Shown: positions 8,024-16,502 of the stretch, one piece after another
How the letters are laid out: each line of letters opens with the position of its first letter
How positions within the stretch are numbered: the first letter of the stretch is position 1
Assembly: GCF_002551245.1 (NCBI RefSeq)
Contig: NZ_NTGZ01000021.1
Location: forward strand, 1 to 50,439
Length of the DNA: 50,439 nt
From: Streptomyces sp. rh34
GTDB taxonomy: Bacteria > Actinomycetota > Actinomycetes > Streptomycetales > Streptomycetaceae
Direction: 5' to 3'
Notes under the pieces: model-generated
Told to the model about the DNA's origin: nothing
Databases searched by the model: none
What the model saw: only the letters and a program-made list of their open reading frames with translations
Position numbers and translations under genes: made by a program

Positions 8024-9199
8024 TCAGACGCGGATGGTGCCCTCGGCGGCGACGACCCCGTGGCCGCCGACCCGTACGCGGGCGATCTCTCCACCAGTGC
8101 CGACCGTCGCCTCGGCGACCATGATCGAACGCCTGCCGAGTCGGACCCCTTGGTGGATCTCGATGGCCCTGCCGTACGGGACCAGTCCGTGCCGGGCCAG
8201 GTGGATGGCGAGCGGACCGGCCGCGGAGCCGGTGGCCGCGTCCTCGACCACGCCGTACGCGGGCGAGAACATCCGGGTCTGCCAGTGCTCGCCGTCCGGG
8301 GCGAAGCAGTTCGCGGCCATGTCCTCGAACGCGGCCAGCGCCCGGTGGTCGGGGCGCAGGGCGTCCAGCGCGGCAACGTCGGGAAGGCCGACGAACACAT
8401 GCCGGGGGCCGTTGCGGTAGATCTCCACCGGCAGGGTGGAGGAGTCGAGGCCCAGCGCCGCGAGCAGGGCGTCGGCGTGCTCGTAGGGGCGCCACTCGGG
8501 GATCGGCTGCTCCATCGAGGCATGCGCCCCGTCTCCGCCGGGAGCGCGGACGACCTCGAAGGGCACGACGCCCATCGCGGTCTCCAGCCGCAGCCGGTCC
8601 CTTCCGTGGTCCAGGGCGACCGCGACGGCGGTCCCGAGCAACGGGTGCCCGGCGAAGGGCAGTTCGTTGACGGGGGTGAAGATCCTGACCCGCAGGTCCG
8701 CGTCACCGGTGGTGGGCGGCAGCAGGAACGTCACTTCGGAGAGATTCATCTCCTGCGCTATCCGCTGCATCCGATCGGCGGTCAGGTCGCTCGCTCCGAA
8801 GAAGACCGCGACCGGATTGCCCCGGAGGGGCTCGTTCGCGAAGGCGTCGACGACGACGTACCGATGGGAGGCGCCGCGGCCGTGGCCGGACCCTCGCACC
8901 GCGGCCTGGACCTCGAACCGCTCGCGGTGCGTCACGGGAGCGCCGATCAGCTGTGCGGCCTTGTTCTCCGGAAGGTCGGCGGGACGCTCGCCGTCCCAGA
9001 CCATGACCGCGCCCCAGCGGTTGCCTGCCCGGTCGGCGATCCAGAACTTCTCGTGCAGGCCGCTGACCTGCTTCCACTGTTCGACGACGCCGTCCTCGCG
9101 CAGGTGTCGCTCGAGGTCGTCCACCGTGGTGAAGGCGTCCTGAAGATCCCACCAGGCGATCTCCAGGTTCATGAGGTTCGTCCGTTCCCTTGGATTCAT
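8024..9199 (-). CDS. phzF: PhzF isomerase with an extra N-terminal ABM-like domain
   Basis: PhzF isomerises trans-2,3-dihydro-3-hydroxyanthranilate to the ketone that dimerises into the phenazine skeleton. Residues about 113-391 match PhzF in size and sequence: YVVVDAFANEPLRGNPVAVF, catalytic Glu in NLSEVTF, His in PFAGHPLLGTA, Asp in VEDAATGSAAGPLAIHLARHG. Residues 1-112 are an addition not found in Pseudomonas PhzF: a segment with FWIADRAGNRWGAVMVWDG and AAQLIGAPVTHRERFEV that looks like a YdhR/ABM-type dimeric barrel. The reading frame is continuous with no stop between them, so this is a real fusion as sequenced. ATG at 9199 overlaps the phzE stop as ATGA; a second ATG at 9172 would still include the extra domain. 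Confidence 0.94.
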   Translation of the reverse strand: MNPRERTNLMNLEIAWWDLQDAFTTVDDLERHLREDGVVEQWKQVSGLHEKFWIADRAGNRWGAVMVWDGERPADLPENKAAQLIGAPVTHRERFEVQAAVRGSGHGRGASHRYVVVDAFANEPLRGNPVAVFFGASDLTADRMQRIAQEMNLSEVTFLLPPTTGDADLRVRIFTPVNELPFAGHPLLGTAVAVALDHGRDRLRLETAMGVVPFEVVRAPGGDGAHASMEQPIPEWRPYEHADALLAALGLDSSTLPVEIYRNGPRHVFVGLPDVAALDALRPDHRALAAFEDMAANCFAPDGEHWQTRMFSPAYGVVEDAATGSAAGPLAIHLARHGLVPYGRAIEIHQGVRLGRRSIMVAEATVGTGGEIARVRVGGHGVVAAEGTIRV

Positions 9200-11070
9200 T
9201 CGCCCAGTACCCATTCCGTCATGTCAGTGAGGATGCGAGGCCCGTCGACCGTGAGCAGCGACTCCGGGTGGAACTGCAGCGACGCGAACCGGTGGCCGCG
9301 CAGCGCGTGTACCTCCCCGGTGTCCGGATCGCCGCAGATCTCCACCGGCACGCCCGCCTCCGTGTCCCGGCGGTCGGCGGCGGCACGGGCCTCGAAGGTG
9401 TTGTAGAAGGCCACGCGTTCGGGCTTGCCGAAGAGACTGATCCGCCGCTGCACGCCCTGGTTGGGCCGGGCGCGCCGCAGCACGGGGAGGCCGAGCCGCC
9501 GGCAGAGCACCTGATGGCTCAGGCAGACGGCCAGCATCGGACGTCGCCCGGCGAGCAGTTCAGCGATGACCGCGTCCAGGGCGGCGACCTTCGGATCGCC
9601 GGGGTCACAGGGATCACCCGGCCCAGGACCCAGGATGATCATGTCGTGGTCGCGGGTCTCGTACGGTTCGTCGAAACGCCGCACCGTGACGCCGAGCCCC
9701 AGCGCGCGCAGTTGGTGTTCGAGCATGGAGGTGAAGGTGTCCTCGGCATCGACGACCAGCACCTTGTGCCCGTCCAGCACGGTGGAGCGGGCGTATCCGA
9801 CGGCGTCGGACGTGGTCCAGAAGCCGGCGATGCCCTCATTGCGCCGGCTCAGGGAGGAGAGCACCTCGGGGTGGGCGGCGAACCCTCGGCGGGGCTCCGT
9901 CTCCCCGAACGCCGCCAGCAGGGCCGAGGCCTTCGCCCGGGTCTCGGCCACCTCGCCCAGCGGATCGGAGTGGCGCACCAGGGTGGAGCCGACCGAGAGG
10001 GACAGGCGCCCGGCGGGGTCGATCTCGGCGGTGCGGATCACGATCGCCGAGTCCAGCGTGGGGCGGCCGGCCCCGTCGCTGCCGACCAGGCCGATGATGC
10101 CGCTGTAATAGCGCCGGCCGCCCGGCTCGTAGCGCTGGATCACCCGTGCCGCGTTCTCGACCGGGCTGCCGGTGACCGTGGGCGCGAACATGGTCTCGCG
10201 CAGCAGTTCCGGAACGCCCCGGTCCGTGCGCCCCTCGATGTGGTACTCCGTGTGCGCGACCCTGGCCATCTCCTTGAGGTGCGGGCCGGTCACCGACACC
10301 GTCCCGGGCAGGCAGAGCCGGCACATCATCTTCAGTTCCTCGTCGACCACCATGTACAGCTCCTCGGCCTCCTTGCGGTCGGCGAGGAAGTCGGTCACAC
10401 CGCTCAGGGTCGGGCCGTCGGCCGGGTAGCGGTAGGTGCCGCTGATCGGGTTCATCCGGACGACGTCGTCGATCAGGCCGACATGGCGCTCCGGTGACGC
10501 CCCGACGATGGTGGATCCGGCGGTGCGCACCAGAAACGTCCAGTACGCTCCCCGCTCGGCCGCGAGCAGGTGGCGGAACGCCGACAGGGCGGCGTCCGGA
10601 CCGGGATCGGCGACGTCGGCGATGTAGGTGCGCTTGATGACGAAGTTGGCTCCCTGTCCGGTGCCGATCTCGTCGACCAGCACCGATTCGACGCACTTGG
10701 CGTACTCACGGTCGTCCGCGTCGAAGTGACCGTTCTCCAGGCTTACTCGGCGGTCCGGCAGTCGGCGGAGCACCGAGGAGACCGGGTGGCGCTCCTCGGC
10801 CGTCACTCGCATCGCGAGGAGGGGCGCGCCGTCGTCGACCGCGGGATGACCGCGCTCGGCGAGCTGCCGGTAGGGGACCACGACCAGCATGTCGCTGGAC
10901 GCGGTGCCGGCGGCCGGGCGGCGATCGAAGTCGATCGCCGCGAGCGACGCGGGATGACCGGTCTCCCCCGCGATCACTTGCACGTGTCGGCCGTGTTCGT
11001 CACTGCGACAGATCAGGGCGTAGTCCCCGACCGTGTCATCGAGCACGGCGTCGAGCAGATCGGCCGTCAC
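9196..11070 (-). CDS. phzE: PhzE, 2-amino-2-deoxyisochorismate synthase
   Basis: A 624-residue anthranilate-synthase-like enzyme that converts chorismate and glutamine-derived ammonia to 2-amino-2-deoxyisochorismate, the committed step to phenazines. The N-terminal two thirds is the chorismate-binding domain ([52 protein letters not shown]). The C-terminal third is a class I glutamine amidotransferase with the nucleophilic Cys in [11 protein letters not shown] and the His-Glu pair in [10 protein letters not shown]. Start GTG at 11070 overlaps the phzD stop in a GTGA junction, and the end overlaps phzF by 4 bases. The fused single-chain order is that of PhzE rather than of separate TrpE/TrpG. 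Confidence 0.96.
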   Translation of the reverse strand: MTADLLDAVLDDTVGDYALICRSDEHGRHVQVIAGETGHPASLAAIDFDRRPAAGTASSDMLVVVPYRQLAERGHPAVDDGAPLLAMRVTAEERHPVSSVLRRLPDRRVSLENGHFDADDREYAKCVESVLVDEIGTGQGANFVIKRTYIADVADPGPDAALSAFRHLLAAERGAYWTFLVRTAGSTIVGASPERHVGLIDDVVRMNPISGTYRYPADGPTLSGVTDFLADRKEAEELYMVVDEELKMMCRLCLPGTVSVTGPHLKEMARVAHTEYHIEGRTDRGVPELLRETMFAPTVTGSPVENAARVIQRYEPGGRRYYSGIIGLVGSDGAGRPTLDSAIVIRTAEIDPAGRLSLSVGSTLVRHSDPLGEVAETRAKASALLAAFGETEPRRGFAAHPEVLSSLSRRNEGIAGFWTTSDAVGYARSTVLDGHKVLVVDAEDTFTSMLEHQLRALGLGVTVRRFDEPYETRDHDMIILGPGPGDPCDPGDPKVAALDAVIAELLAGRRPMLAVCLSHQVLCRRLGLPVLRRARPNQGVQRRISLFGKPERVAFYNTFEARAAADRRDTEAGVPVEICGDPDTGEVHALRGHRFASLQFHPESLLTVDGPRILTDMTEWVLGE

Positions 11071-11690
11071 GGCACGAGGTCCTCGGCCGTGGCGACCCTG
11101 GCGCAGCAGTCGGCGGCGTACTGGAGCGTCTGCCGGTGCCGGTCGGCGGAGAAGTCACCGATCGCGTCCCCGGCGAGGAAGACCTGTACGTCGTTGCTGT
11201 AGGCCTCAAGGGCGGTGGTGAGGATGCCGACGTGTCCGTACACGCCGCACACCACCAGTTGATCGCGGCCTTCGGCCCGCATCCGCTCCAGCAGGTCGGT
11301 GCGGAAGAACGCGCTGTAACGCCACTTCACGAACGTCCAGTCGTCGGCGCCCGGGGCCAGCTGGTCGGTGATCACGCGGTCCGCTTCCGAGCTGGTCATA
11401 CCCGGCCCCCAGAAGTCCCGGAGCAGGCCCCGGTCCTTCGGCGTCATGCGGCCCGGCTGGGCGGTGTAGGCGATACGGACGCCCTGTGCCGCGCATCGCT
11501 TGCGCAGGGCGGCCGCGGTATCGACCAGCCGGGCGCGCATACCGGGTTCGAACGGCTCGAGGAAGTACCTCTGCATGTCGTGGACGAGCAGCACGGCTCG
11601 TTCGGGTCGGACGGTCCAGTCGACCACGCCGACGGGCATGTCCTGCCGGGTGGGCAGGTCGTACGGTTCGACTTCGATTTTCAGGCTCAT
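11067..11690 (-). CDS. phzD: PhzD isochorismatase
   Basis: A 207-residue isochorismatase-fold hydrolase that removes pyruvate from 2-amino-2-deoxyisochorismate to give 2,3-dihydro-3-hydroxyanthranilate. It has the active-site Asp in [11 protein letters not shown] and the Lys in [10 protein letters not shown]. In [10 protein letters not shown] the position that is Cys in cysteine-dependent family members is not Cys, as expected for PhzD, which works without a nucleophile. ATG at 11690 overlaps the phzC stop (ATGA), and its own stop overlaps phzE (GTGA), so phzC-D-E are tightly coupled. Length agrees with the family. Confidence 0.96.
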   Translation of the reverse strand: MSLKIEVEPYDLPTRQDMPVGVVDWTVRPERAVLLVHDMQRYFLEPFEPGMRARLVDTAAALRKRCAAQGVRIAYTAQPGRMTPKDRGLLRDFWGPGMTSSEADRVITDQLAPGADDWTFVKWRYSAFFRTDLLERMRAEGRDQLVVCGVYGHVGILTTALEAYSNDVQVFLAGDAIGDFSADRHRQTLQYAADCCARVATAEDLVP

Positions 11691-12886
11691 GACAACCCCC
11701 GCCTCGTCAGAACAGATGCGCCACGCGGACCGCCCACGGCCGACCACGCCGCAACGACCTCGGCGGCTTGCGCCGGACCGAGCCTGGGGTCGCACAGGCT
11801 GGCGGCGCCCATGGCCGCCGGCACCGCGCCCGCGGGGCCCCCGACGCACTCGTCCACCGCGTACGGACTGGTCTCCAGATGGAGACCGCGGCCCTGCGCG
11901 CCCACGCCGTTCAAGCACTCCGAGAACCGGCGGACCTCGTCCACGGCCGTGGCGACGTGGCGTGTCTTGGTCCCGTCGGGGCGCTTGACGGTATTGGCGT
12001 GCAGGGGATCGCAGAGCCAGAGCACGGGGTGGCCCGCGTCCTGGACCGCGCGGGCCAGGGCGGGCAGCCGAGCGGTGACCAGGTCCGGGCCCATCCGCAC
12101 GATCAGCGCGAGCCGGCCGGGGTCGCGATGTGGATCCAGACGGGCGCACAGTTCGACCAGCTCGTCCGGTGTCATGCCCGGCCCGACCTTGCAGGCGACC
12201 GGGTTGACGACCCTGGACAGCAGGTCCACATGGGCACCGTCGAGTTGCCGGGTGCGCTCGCCGATCCACGGCCAGTGGGTCGACCCGAGCAGCAGCCGGT
12301 CGTCTCCGGTCGGACGAAGCTGCGGCTGCTCGTAGTCCATCAGCAGCGCTTCGTGGCTGGTCCACAGCAGGTCCTCGGCCTCCCGCGCCTGCCAGTCCGC
12401 GTCGGCCCGCCATCCGAGGTGCTCCATCGCCTCGCGGGCCGTCATGAAGCACATGAGCAGCCGCAGGGGATCGGGCCGCCTGCTGTGAGCGTCCGGTGCG
12501 GGCAGGTTGACCATGTGGCCCCGGTAGACGGGGAGCCGGCCACTCCCGGGCGTCTCCTCGAGGGGACGCGAGCGGGGTTTGGCGAACTGGCCGGCGATCC
12601 GGCCGACCCGGATGACCGGCAGCCCCGATTCCGCGCCCAGCAGATCGGCGAGTCGGTGGACCAGGGCGGCCTTGGCCTCCATGGGGGACGCGCGGCATTC
12701 GTCGGGATGCTCGGCGCAGTCGCCGGCCTGCAGAACCAGAGCTTCACCGCGCGCCGCCGTCGCCAGCGCCCCGCGCAACGCGAGGACCTGTTCGGTGTCG
12801 ACGAGCGAACCGGTGGCCGCCAGGACGTTACGGACCTGGGCAACCTGATGCCGATCGCCCCATTCCGGCTGCTGGGCAGCTGACAT
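11687..12886 (-). CDS. phzC: PhzC, type II DAHP synthase
   Basis: A 399-residue class II 3-deoxy-D-arabino-heptulosonate-7-phosphate synthase, which condenses phosphoenolpyruvate with erythrose 4-phosphate to feed extra chorismate into the cluster. Motifs seen in order: [84 protein letters not shown] and GLHLETSP. The ATG at 12886 is taken as start; the frame is open to 12928 and neither start has a strong ribosome-binding site. It lies 87 bases after phzB and overlaps phzD by 4 bases. Dedicated copies of this enzyme are usual in phenazine clusters. Confidence 0.95.
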   Translation of the reverse strand: MSAAQQPEWGDRHQVAQVRNVLAATGSLVDTEQVLALRGALATAARGEALVLQAGDCAEHPDECRASPMEAKAALVHRLADLLGAESGLPVIRVGRIAGQFAKPRSRPLEETPGSGRLPVYRGHMVNLPAPDAHSRRPDPLRLLMCFMTAREAMEHLGWRADADWQAREAEDLLWTSHEALLMDYEQPQLRPTGDDRLLLGSTHWPWIGERTRQLDGAHVDLLSRVVNPVACKVGPGMTPDELVELCARLDPHRDPGRLALIVRMGPDLVTARLPALARAVQDAGHPVLWLCDPLHANTVKRPDGTKTRHVATAVDEVRRFSECLNGVGAQGRGLHLETSPYAVDECVGGPAGAVPAAMGAASLCDPRLGPAQAAEVVAAWSAVGGPRGASVLTRRGLS

Positions 12887-12973
12887 TGGTTGCTTCGAAG
12901 AAGCCTGACATTTCACGTTCGATCCCACCCCCGTAGGGTTGCCAGAGAACGAGATGCAGATTTCTCTTCCGAT

Positions 12974-13462
12974 TTACGTCGGGATTCCCGCCCGGACGAT
13001 TTTCGGCACCTCGATTCCCAGGGAACGGAACTGCTGGACGGGGTTCATGAATTCCCGCTGCCGCTTGATCTTTCCACCCTCGAAGGTGAAGTGGTGCAGG
13101 AAGTGATTCTCGTAGCGCCCATCCGGGTAACCAGGGAAGAGAATCTTTCCGACACCGTTGCACTCCACCCAGAACTGGTCCGGGTCCTGCGTGTCGAAGA
13201 TTTCGATGTCGATCCACTGCCAGTCGGGGAAGCAGCGCAGGGACCACACCCCGTGCTCGGCCAGGCGGTCACGACCTCGGATGACGATGGGCTCACCCGT
13301 GTCCGTGGTCCAGAGACCGCCCTGTCCGTCCTCGGTGAACAATTCGTGACGCCGCAGGCGATCCTGACCGCGCGTGTTCATGTACTGCGAAACGATCTTG
13401 CGATTGTGCTCGCGCGTCCGGGTTGCTTCCTCGACGCTGACAAGAGCATTCGACTCAGACAT
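12974..13462 (-). CDS. phzB: PhzB, NTF2-like phenazine scaffold condensation protein
   Basis: A 162-residue small protein of the NTF2/ketosteroid-isomerase-like fold that accelerates head-to-tail condensation of two aminocyclohexenone carboxylates into the tricycle. Recognisable segments are YMNTRGQDRLRRHELFTEDG, GLWTTDTGEPIVIRG, HGVWSLRCFPDW, FWVECNGVGKILFPGYP and ENHFLHHFTFEGGKIKRQRE, all close to PhzA/PhzB. ATG at 13462 follows GGGGGA. Only one such gene is present, as in most non-Pseudomonas phenazine clusters. It is the first gene of the minus-strand biosynthetic run; the predicted promoter lies about 50-80 bases upstream. Confidence 0.96.
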   Translation of the reverse strand: MSESNALVSVEEATRTREHNRKIVSQYMNTRGQDRLRRHELFTEDGQGGLWTTDTGEPIVIRGRDRLAEHGVWSLRCFPDWQWIDIEIFDTQDPDQFWVECNGVGKILFPGYPDGRYENHFLHHFTFEGGKIKRQREFMNPVQQFRSLGIEVPKIVRAGIPT

Positions 13463-13798
13463 TTTTCCCCCGCCTGATGAAGTTTTCGACGCTAGATGTT
13501 CGACGTCCGCCGGACAGTACCAATGCGCCCTCCGCGGCTGCAATTTTCGGCTGCCTCACGAGAATGCGCGCCTTCCGCTTGCGCTCTGCGTACTTTAAGC
13601 GGAGGCATGGATACCGATCATTCCGTGGCGGCCGGCCCGGGAATCTCGGCATTTCAGGAGCAATGGCCGAACACACAGACACGCCCGGGCGGCGGCGGGC
13701 ATGGGCGAGTTCGCCCGGTCACGGGGTGGTCGAGCAGCGGCGGGCGCCGAGGGTTCCCGTCATCCCTGGCGGGGAGGCACGGCACAGGGCCGACAAGG
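13463..13798. other. Intergenic region upstream of phzB
   Basis: This 336-base gap lies between the phz operon and the end of the sigma-factor gene. The part next to phzB is less GC-rich than the coding DNA around it and holds the promoter described separately. A CCGCTT/AAGCGG pair around 13570-13600 could form a weak hairpin. I see no convincing gene in it; short open frames there have no coding character. Confidence 0.6.
13505..13543 (-). promoter_or_regulatory. Putative phz operon promoter with a palindrome
   Basis: On the minus strand TTGCAG (13543-13538) and TACTGT (13519-13514) are separated by 18 bases, a fair fit to a housekeeping-type promoter, with transcription starting near 13507. 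The palindrome GTCCGCCGGAC at 13505-13515 overlaps the -10 end and start point and could be an operator. The reading is by eye only. Confidence 0.35.
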
Positions 13799-15046
13799 TT
13801 ACGAGAGAGCACCGAGTTCATCGATGCGTGACCGGAGGAACTCCCGCTCCACCGCGTTCGTGGTCCTCGCGAGCGCCTCCCGATAGGCGGCCCGTGCCTC
13901 GTCGAAGCGGTGCAGCCGACGCAGGAAGTCCGCCCGGGCAGCCGCGAAGTACTGGTAGTCGGTCAGCTTGGGTTCGGCGGAGAGTTCCGCCAGGCACCGC
14001 AGGCCGGCCTCCGGGCCGTACGCCTGTCCGACGGCGATGGCGCGGTTCAACGCCACCACCGGTGACGGCCAGATCCGCAGCAGGTCGTCGTAGAGGCCGA
14101 CGATGCGGGACCAGTCGGTGGCCTCCCAGCTCGGAGCCTGCGCGTGCACGGCGGCGGTCGCCGCCATCAACGCGTACCGGGTCGGCGGCCGGTGCCGCGG
14201 GGCGGACGCGACCAGCCGTAGCCCCTCCTGGATCTCCTCGGCGTTCCAGAGCGTCCGGTCCTGCTCGGAGAGCAGTGCCAGCGAACCGTCGGGGCGAGTG
14301 CGGGCGCGGCGGCGCGCGTCGGTGAGGAGAACGAGCGCGAGCAGCCCCGCCGCGCCGGACTGGGCGGGCAGCAACTGGTGGAGTACGCGCGCGAGATGCA
14401 GCGCCCGCTCGATCAGGTCACGTCGCTGCAGTCGCTCACCGGAAGGCGCGGTGTGCCCGGTGCTGAAGACGAGGTGCACGACGTCCAGCACGGCGTCGAG
14501 CCGAGCGGGAAGCTCCTCGGGCGACGGTTCCCTGTAGGGGATTCCGGCGGCCTTGATCTTCTTCTTGCCACGGGTGATACGGGCCGCCATCGTCGGCTCC
14601 GAGACGAGCAGCGCCCGGCCGACCTCGGCGGTGGACAGACCGCACACCAGCCGCAGGGTGAGACCGACCCGGGTGTCGACATCCAACGAGGGGTGGCAGC
14701 AGGTGAAGATCAGCCGCAGCCGGTCGTCCGGAATATCGCGGTCGACGAGGTCCTGGTCCGCGGGCGGAGCGGTGTCGTCACCGGCCAGCAGCGGCAGTTT
14801 GCCGCGCAGGGTGTCGAGGCGGCGCAGGGCGTCCAGGGCACGGCGCCGAGCGACCGTGGTCAGCCATGCCTCGGGCCGTTTCGGCACCCCTTCCTCCGGC
14901 CACTGCCGCAACGCCTGCGCATAGGCCTCCTGGACGCACTCCTCGGCGAGGTCGAGATCCCGGGTGACGCGCACGGTGGCCGCGAGCACGAAGCCCCACT
15001 GCCTGCTGTGTGCCCTGGCGACGGCGTCCGCGACGGTTGCATCCAT
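13799..15046 (-). CDS. ECF sigma factor of the ECF42 type with C-terminal TPR-like extension
   Basis: A 415-residue extracytoplasmic-function sigma factor. The N-terminal 80 residues form region 2 (EECVQEAYAQALRQWPEEG, PEAWLTTVARRRALDALRR), and region 4 with its helix-turn-helix is at about 130-165 (CGLSTAEVGRALLVSEPTMA). Unlike classical ECF factors it has a long extra C-terminal domain of about 230 helical residues (DLLRIWPSPVVALNRAIAVG, AARADFLRRLHRFDEARAAY), the ECF42 hallmark. The gene lies 38 bases downstream of a DGPF/YCII protein gene, its standard partner. ECF42 factors have no classical anti-sigma factor and the C-terminal extension is needed for activity. It may simply be a neighbour of the phenazine cluster; a regulatory link is untested. 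Confidence 0.93.
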   Translation of the reverse strand: MDATVADAVARAHSRQWGFVLAATVRVTRDLDLAEECVQEAYAQALRQWPEEGVPKRPEAWLTTVARRRALDALRRLDTLRGKLPLLAGDDTAPPADQDLVDRDIPDDRLRLIFTCCHPSLDVDTRVGLTLRLVCGLSTAEVGRALLVSEPTMAARITRGKKKIKAAGIPYREPSPEELPARLDAVLDVVHLVFSTGHTAPSGERLQRRDLIERALHLARVLHQLLPAQSGAAGLLALVLLTDARRRARTRPDGSLALLSEQDRTLWNAEEIQEGLRLVASAPRHRPPTRYALMAATAAVHAQAPSWEATDWSRIVGLYDDLLRIWPSPVVALNRAIAVGQAYGPEAGLRCLAELSAEPKLTDYQYFAAARADFLRRLHRFDEARAAYREALARTTNAVEREFLRSRIDELGALS

Positions 15047-15084
15047 GGCCGCTCCGAGAACTCGGGTGTGCGGGTGACAGCGAT

Positions 15085-15438
15085 TCAGGCGCCCGGCACG
15101 GAACGGATCGGCCTGACCTCGACCCCGCCGTTGGGCACGGGAATCTCCTGGGCCAGTCCGAGCGCCTCGGCGAGGTTCTCCGCCTCGATCAGGAAGTACC
15201 CGGCGACGACTTCCTTGGACTCGACGAATGCCCCGTCACTGATCCGAACACCGCCGTCGACGTCGCGCCGCACCGAGGTGGCCGTGGACGTCGGGTGGAG
15301 CCGCTGCCCCCGCTCCACGGCCGCCTCGTTGCGCCGCATGAAGTCCTGGAACCGGCCCACCAGCGCCGCTTCCTCCTCCGAGGGCAGCGCACTCGTCATG
15401 GGCTCGTCCTCGTACACCAACAACAAGTACTGCGCCAC
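15085..15438 (-). CDS. DGPF/YCII-domain protein, ECF42 partner
   Basis: A 117-residue YCII-related protein. It begins MAQYLLLVYEDEP, has an active-site-like stretch EEEAALVGRFQDFMRRNEAAVERG, GVRISDGAFVESKEVVAGYF (the DGPF-type core, here as DGAF) and EAENLAEALGLAQEIP. Genes of this family are linked to ECF42 sigma factors across actinobacteria and are typically their targets; the biochemical role is unknown. ATG at 15438; the sigma factor gene follows after 38 bases in the same direction, so the two form an operon. Confidence 0.9.
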   Translation of the reverse strand: MAQYLLLVYEDEPMTSALPSEEEAALVGRFQDFMRRNEAAVERGQRLHPTSTATSVRRDVDGGVRISDGAFVESKEVVAGYFLIEAENLAEALGLAQEIPVPNGGVEVRPIRSVPGA

Positions 15439-15492
15439 GTATCCGTGCCTCCCCCGTCGATGCCCGAACGGCTGCTCACGCTACCGTACCGA

Positions 15493-16491
15493 TCAGCTCA
15501 GGGCCGGGATGATCTCGGCTCCGTAGGCGTCGATGGTCGCCTCCCGGGCGTCGTGCATGTTGTACAGCGCGAACTGGTCGACGCCCATGTCCCGCAGCGC
15601 CCGCAGCTTCTCGATGTGCGCCTCGGCGGGACCCAGCAGACAGAACCGGTCGACGATCCCGTCCGGGACGAAGGCGGTGTCCGGGTTGCCGGTGCGCCCG
15701 TGGTGGCTGTAGTCGTAGCCGGAGCGTCCGGCGATGTAGTCGGTGAGCTCCTCGGGGACCAGGCCGGAGTGCTCGCCGTAGCGGGCGACCAGGTCCGCCA
15801 CGTGGTTGCCGACCATCCCGCCGAACCAGCGGCACTGCTCCCGGGCGTGGTCGAGGTCGTCTCCGACGTAGGCGGGGGCGGCGACGCAGATGGTGACGGA
15901 GTCCGGGTCCCGTCCGGCGTCGGAGGCCGCGTCACGTACCGCCTTGATCATCCACTCGGTGAGGAAGGGGTCGGCGAGCTGGAGGATGAAGCCGTCGGCC
16001 TTCTGCCCGGCCAGGGCGAGGGCCTTGGGCCCGTACGCCGCCATCCACACCGGCAGCCGCCCGTCCTTCACCCACGGGATCCGCACCGGCTGCCCGTCGA
16101 CCGTCGCCTCCCGGCCCTCCGCGAGGTCCCGGATCACGTCGATGGCCTCGCCGAGGCGGGCCAGCGTGTTGGGCCGGCGGCCCGCGACGCGCATCGCGGA
16201 GTCGCCGCGCCCAATGCCGCAGACGGTGCGGTTGCCGTACATGTCGTTGAGGGTGGCGAAGGTGGAGGCGGTGACCTCCCAGGTGCGGGTGCCCGGGTTG
16301 GTGACCATCGGGCCCACGGTCATCCGGTCGGTGTGCTCCAGGATGCGGCTGTAGATGACGAACGGCTCCTGCCAGAGCACCGCCGAGTCGAAGGTCCAGC
16401 CGTAGCGGAAGCCGTTGCGTTCGGCGCGGCGCATCAGGCCGACGACGGCGGAGGCGGGCGGGTCGGTCTGGAGGACGAGTCCGAAGTCCAT
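15493..16491 (-). CDS. LLM-class flavin/F420-dependent oxidoreductase
   Basis: A 332-residue luciferase-like monooxygenase-fold protein (TIM barrel, binds F420 or FMN). Seen are MDFGLVLQTDPP, RAERNGFRYGWTFDSAV, the cofactor-binding segments TVCGIGRGDSAMRVAG and MAAYGPKALALAGQKADGF, and a C-terminal helix region ending LRALRDMGVDQFALYN. ATG at 16491 is preceded by AGGAGAT. It is the last gene of a four-gene catabolic operon and starts 11 bases after the dihydropyrimidinase stop. F420-type oxidoreductases of this kind recur next to hydantoinase/dihydropyrimidinase genes in actinobacteria; I infer a redox step on a pyrimidine- or hydantoin-derived substrate, unproven. Confidence 0.9.
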   Translation of the reverse strand: MDFGLVLQTDPPASAVVGLMRRAERNGFRYGWTFDSAVLWQEPFVIYSRILEHTDRMTVGPMVTNPGTRTWEVTASTFATLNDMYGNRTVCGIGRGDSAMRVAGRRPNTLARLGEAIDVIRDLAEGREATVDGQPVRIPWVKDGRLPVWMAAYGPKALALAGQKADGFILQLADPFLTEWMIKAVRDAASDAGRDPDSVTICVAAPAYVGDDLDHAREQCRWFGGMVGNHVADLVARYGEHSGLVPEELTDYIAGRSGYDYSHHGRTGNPDTAFVPDGIVDRFCLLGPAEAHIEKLRALRDMGVDQFALYNMHDAREATIDAYGAEIIPALS

Positions 16492-16502
16492 GGCGGGATC
16501 TC

